From Lentibacillus saliphilus (lineage in GTDB: Bacteria; Bacillota; Bacilli; Bacillales; Amphibacillaceae), in NCBI RefSeq assembly GCF_019093865.1, contig NZ_JABJXD010000004.1, forward strand, positions 62,001 through 126,000: DNA of 64,000 nucleotides, given 5' to 3'. Each line of letters starts with the position of its first letter. Within the stretch, counting starts at the first letter, position 1. Under the pieces are notes generated by a model. It was not told where the DNA came from and did no database searches. It saw only the letters and a program-made list of their open reading frames with translations. Shown here one piece after another: positions 61,765 to 64,000 of this stretch. Made by a program: the position numbers and the translations under genes.

Positions 61765-64000
61765 ATGAAAAAAAAGTCCCGTTCCTTTAAAAAAGAACTC
61801 ATATACTCATTTCTAACGATAACACTTGTGTCTATTACTTTTTTAGGTGTATTTCAAATCTATCAATTGTCCTCTTTAATAAAAGAAAATCAAAAAAACC
61901 AAGCACAGACGACAAAGTTTCTTGAAGACTATATTATTTCTTACGTACAAGAATATCAAACAGTGATTGAAGCACAGGCGCCTGATATTAAAAAAGATCT
62001 AATCAATGGCGATACGGACTTAATCCGTGAAGAATTAAAAGCGATTAAAAATAATTATCCAGGCTTTGTAAACTTATATGTTGGGGATCAGAATGGGAAA
62101 TCACTCGTTTTCTATCCAGAGCGCACAGAGGATGGTGCTGAAGTCGTTAATCAAGATTTCAGTGATCGTCAGTATTATAAGGAACTAATCGAACAAAAAG
62201 AAACGATTATCTCAACGGTATTTCTCGGTAGAGGTGGAACGGATAAACTGCTCGTCACGATTACAACGCCCCTCTTAAAGGATGATGGAAGTATAAATGG
62301 CTATATATTGGGTGGGCTTGATTTAACGGCGTTAGAAGAGCATATTAAAAATCGTAGCTTTGGTAAAGAGGGCTATGCCGTCGTATTGGATCAAAATAAT
62401 AACGTCATTGTTCATCCTGAAATAGACACACGAACAGAGCTTGTCGATTTAAGTGATGACCCCGTCGTGAAATATATAAAAGCTCAATATGGCGGTGCGG
62501 GTGGTGACTATTTTACGAAAGCTGAACGGAATCAGAAGGAATATATAACGTATGAAAAAATAGAAGCCTTTAATGGCTGGACCGTATGGGTTGGAAAGCC
62601 AGCTTCTGTGATATCAAATACGTACACGCATGCCATTATTACGATCATTATTTTTATCTTAATCACAGCCGTCTTCATGATAGGTGTCAGCTTTATTTTA
62701 ACGGATCGACTAGAGAAATCGATTCGGAATTTGCTCGATTACATTAAAGACTATACAAAAGGCTATAAGGACAAACAATTTGTCACAAAGCGTATTGATG
62801 GGCCAAAAGAGATGGAAGAATTATCCTTTCATTTTAATAATATGGTTGATGAAATTGAGAAAAACCGGTCGGAGCTGATTCAGCTTAATTCAGATTTGGA
62901 AACACGCGTTTATGAGCGAACGGCGGATTTAAAAAGTAAAAATCTTGAGCTTAGGGCAGTTAATAAATTAATTACTTCTGTTTCGACACAAAAAGATATG
63001 GCTCACTTTATCCAGCATTGTTTAAAGCAAATCGAACCATTTATGAATTATTCAATTCATATTTTGTTCCAGGGCTATGCAGTGACGACACGAACCATCC
63101 AAACGAAACAAAAAATGGATCGTTATATACATGATAATATGTTAAGAGAGCAGCAATATCTTGAGCCGATTCATATCGCGTCTAATCAAACCGGCTTTTT
63201 AATTGTTGATCTTGATCAAGATGAGTTTATTACAGCCGATGACAAGGAATTCTTGCAAACATTTGCCAGTTCACTTGCAATTATGCTTCAGAATAAACTC
63301 CTGTTCGAACGATATCGCAACAAGCATGCGGAATTACAGGCAGTACTAGAAAGTATGTCAGAAGGCTTAATGCTCTTGAATAACGATCGTATGGTTGATT
63401 ATGTGAATGAATTCTTTCAAAAAGAGGTTGATGGTGTCTCACATAATAAAACAGGACTTTTCCATTTAAATGATGTGTATGAACGGTTTATAGCATCCTT
63501 TGATGTGAGTGAAGAACGTCTCAATGATTTTTTCGCCAATGGAGATGATGTTTTAAAACTAGAAAAGGTTTTGCCGAAAGGGAAAGTAAGATATTATTTG
63601 TTACACAAGTTCTCTGTGATGTCCGATGAGGAACGAATTGGGGAAGGATTGCTCCTTCGAGATATTACAAAAGAAGAAGAGATTGATACTCTAAAAAATA
63701 ATCTAATATCACTGACGTCTCATGAATTTAAAACACCAATTACAAATATTAAAGGAAGTGTCGAAACACTACTTCGATCTGAAGTGGAATGGGAACCAGA
63801 ATTTCAGCAAGAGCTCTTAGAAGGTGTACACGAGGATATTGACCGTATTCAACATCTTGTGAGCGATTGGATGGACATTTCTAAAATTGAATCCGGCACG
63901 ATGTATATCGTACCGAACGTCATCCGGGCAGACAATGTAATTAAAGAATCAATCAATCAGGTACCCGATGTTTTAAAAGAACAAGCGACATTTACATTTA
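61765..64000 (+). CDS. Sensor histidine kinase with dCACHE domain (3' end beyond window)
   Basis: Open to the window end (745 codons seen). A first membrane helix lies at about residues 12-34; 35-285 is an outer double-CACHE-type sensor domain (NLYVGDQNGKSLVFYPER, LGGLDLTALEEHIKNRSFGK, GYAVVLDQNNNVIVHPE); a second helix is at about 288-313; HAMP about 313-370; a coiled coil and a GAF-like region (about 400-515); a PAS-like domain (about 520-640); and the HisKA start with phospho-acceptor His653 (SLTSHEFKTPITNI). The ATPase domain must follow outside. It may sense an organic acid or amino-acid-like ligand, perhaps linked to the allantoin genes, but only adjacency supports that. The ATG is 6 nt after GAAGGTTG. 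Confidence 0.9.
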   Translation, partial: MKKKSRSFKKELIYSFLTITLVSITFLGVFQIYQLSSLIKENQKNQAQTTKFLEDYIISYVQEYQTVIEAQAPDIKKDLINGDTDLIREELKAIKNNYPGFVNLYVGDQNGKSLVFYPERTEDGAEVVNQDFSDRQYYKELIEQKETIISTVFLGRGGTDKLLVTITTPLLKDDGSINGYILGGLDLTALEEHIKNRSFGKEGYAVVLDQNNNVIVHPEIDTRTELVDLSDDPVVKYIKAQYGGAGGDYFTKAERNQKEYITYEKIEAFNGWTVWVGKPASVISNTYTHAIITIIIFILITAVFMIGVSFILTDRLEKSIRNLLDYIKDYTKGYKDKQFVTKRIDGPKEMEELSFHFNNMVDEIEKNRSELIQLNSDLETRVYERTADLKSKNLELRAVNKLITSVSTQKDMAHFIQHCLKQIEPFMNYSIHILFQGYAVTTRTIQTKQKMDRYIHDNMLREQQYLEPIHIASNQTGFLIVDLDQDEFITADDKEFLQTFASSLAIMLQNKLLFERYRNKHAELQAVLESMSEGLMLLNNDRMVDYVNEFFQKEVDGVSHNKTGLFHLNDVYERFIASFDVSEERLNDFFANGDDVLKLEKVLPKGKVRYYLLHKFSVMSDEERIGEGLLLRDITKEEEIDTLKNNLISLTSHEFKTPITNIKGSVETLLRSEVEWEPEFQQELLEGVHEDIDRIQHLVSDWMDISKIESGTMYIVPNVIRADNVIKESINQVPDVLKEQATFTF

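Noticed and set aside
61500-61768. Two overlapping short plus-strand ORFs before the sensor kinase
   Set aside because: AT-rich chance frames without ribosome sites; the region is better read as promoter and leader.

Overview
The window looks like chromosome from a low-GC, spore-former-type Bacillota, most likely Bacillaceae. The support is protein-level resemblance to Bacillus families (HemAT, YvbK-, YugN- and PucR-like proteins, PdxK, YjbQ, UPF0182, an SpxH-like DsbA protein), AGGAGG-type ribosome sites, GTG/TTG starts and Bacillus-style terminators. An alkaliphilic or halophilic relative is possible (acidic surface protein, Ktr-type K+ uptake), but the sequence does not prove it. No phage, plasmid or IS element was recognised.

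Layout. 0-16 kb is a mosaic of short units: a Ktr/Trk K+ channel subunit, the HemAT oxygen sensor, two GNAT acetyltransferases, a DinB/DUF1572 protein, a PadR-HAAS pair, an XRE regulator with membrane helices, an ECF sigma factor overlapping a large membrane anti-sigma candidate, a chemoreceptor, a decayed duplicate of the anti-sigma 3' end, an SpxH-like protein divergent from a TetR regulator, and a Crp/Fnr regulator followed by an OsmC protein. 15.2-24.8 kb is unusual. An LPXTG wall protein, a 7TMR-DISM hybrid kinase (kinase-receiver-kinase) and a lipoprotein are bracketed by inverted copies of a non-coding array in which an 8-bp core (consensus GCCGCATA) recurs every 20 bp, eight times per array. 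The left side has three tandem arrays with a 270-bp period; the right side has one.

24.9-41.6 kb holds a sulfur unit (YeeE/YedE transporter under a promoter with an Fnr-type box, then a CoA-disulfide-reductase/rhodanese fusion), an APC permease, UPF0182, PdxK, GrpB, YjbQ, an RluA pseudouridine synthase, an M17 aminopeptidase, a CDGSH protein, tRNA-Thr(CGU), tRNA-Ser(CGA), an NRAMP-like transporter without the metal motif, and an alpha/beta hydrolase. A second repeat block (41.8-42.5 kb, 113/148-bp units with a conserved hairpin) separates this from the purine cluster.

42.6-61.4 kb is an allantoin catabolic cluster: allC, allE, two allD, allantoin permease, two allB, ridA, pucR, an NCS2 permease, then allF-allG-allH and carbamate kinase. 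Together they take up allantoin, open it (AllB), strip ammonia (AllC, AllE), oxidise ureidoglycolate to oxalurate (AllD), split oxalurate to oxamate and carbamoyl phosphate (AllFGH), and make ATP from carbamoyl phosphate (carbamate kinase). Nitrogen is released as ammonia. No urate-to-allantoin genes and no oxamate hydrolase are seen. Two intergenic regions inside the cluster (allB-allB and allF-allG) can fold into multi-helix structures and are the best candidates for new regulatory RNA. The window ends inside a dCACHE-type sensor histidine kinase gene.
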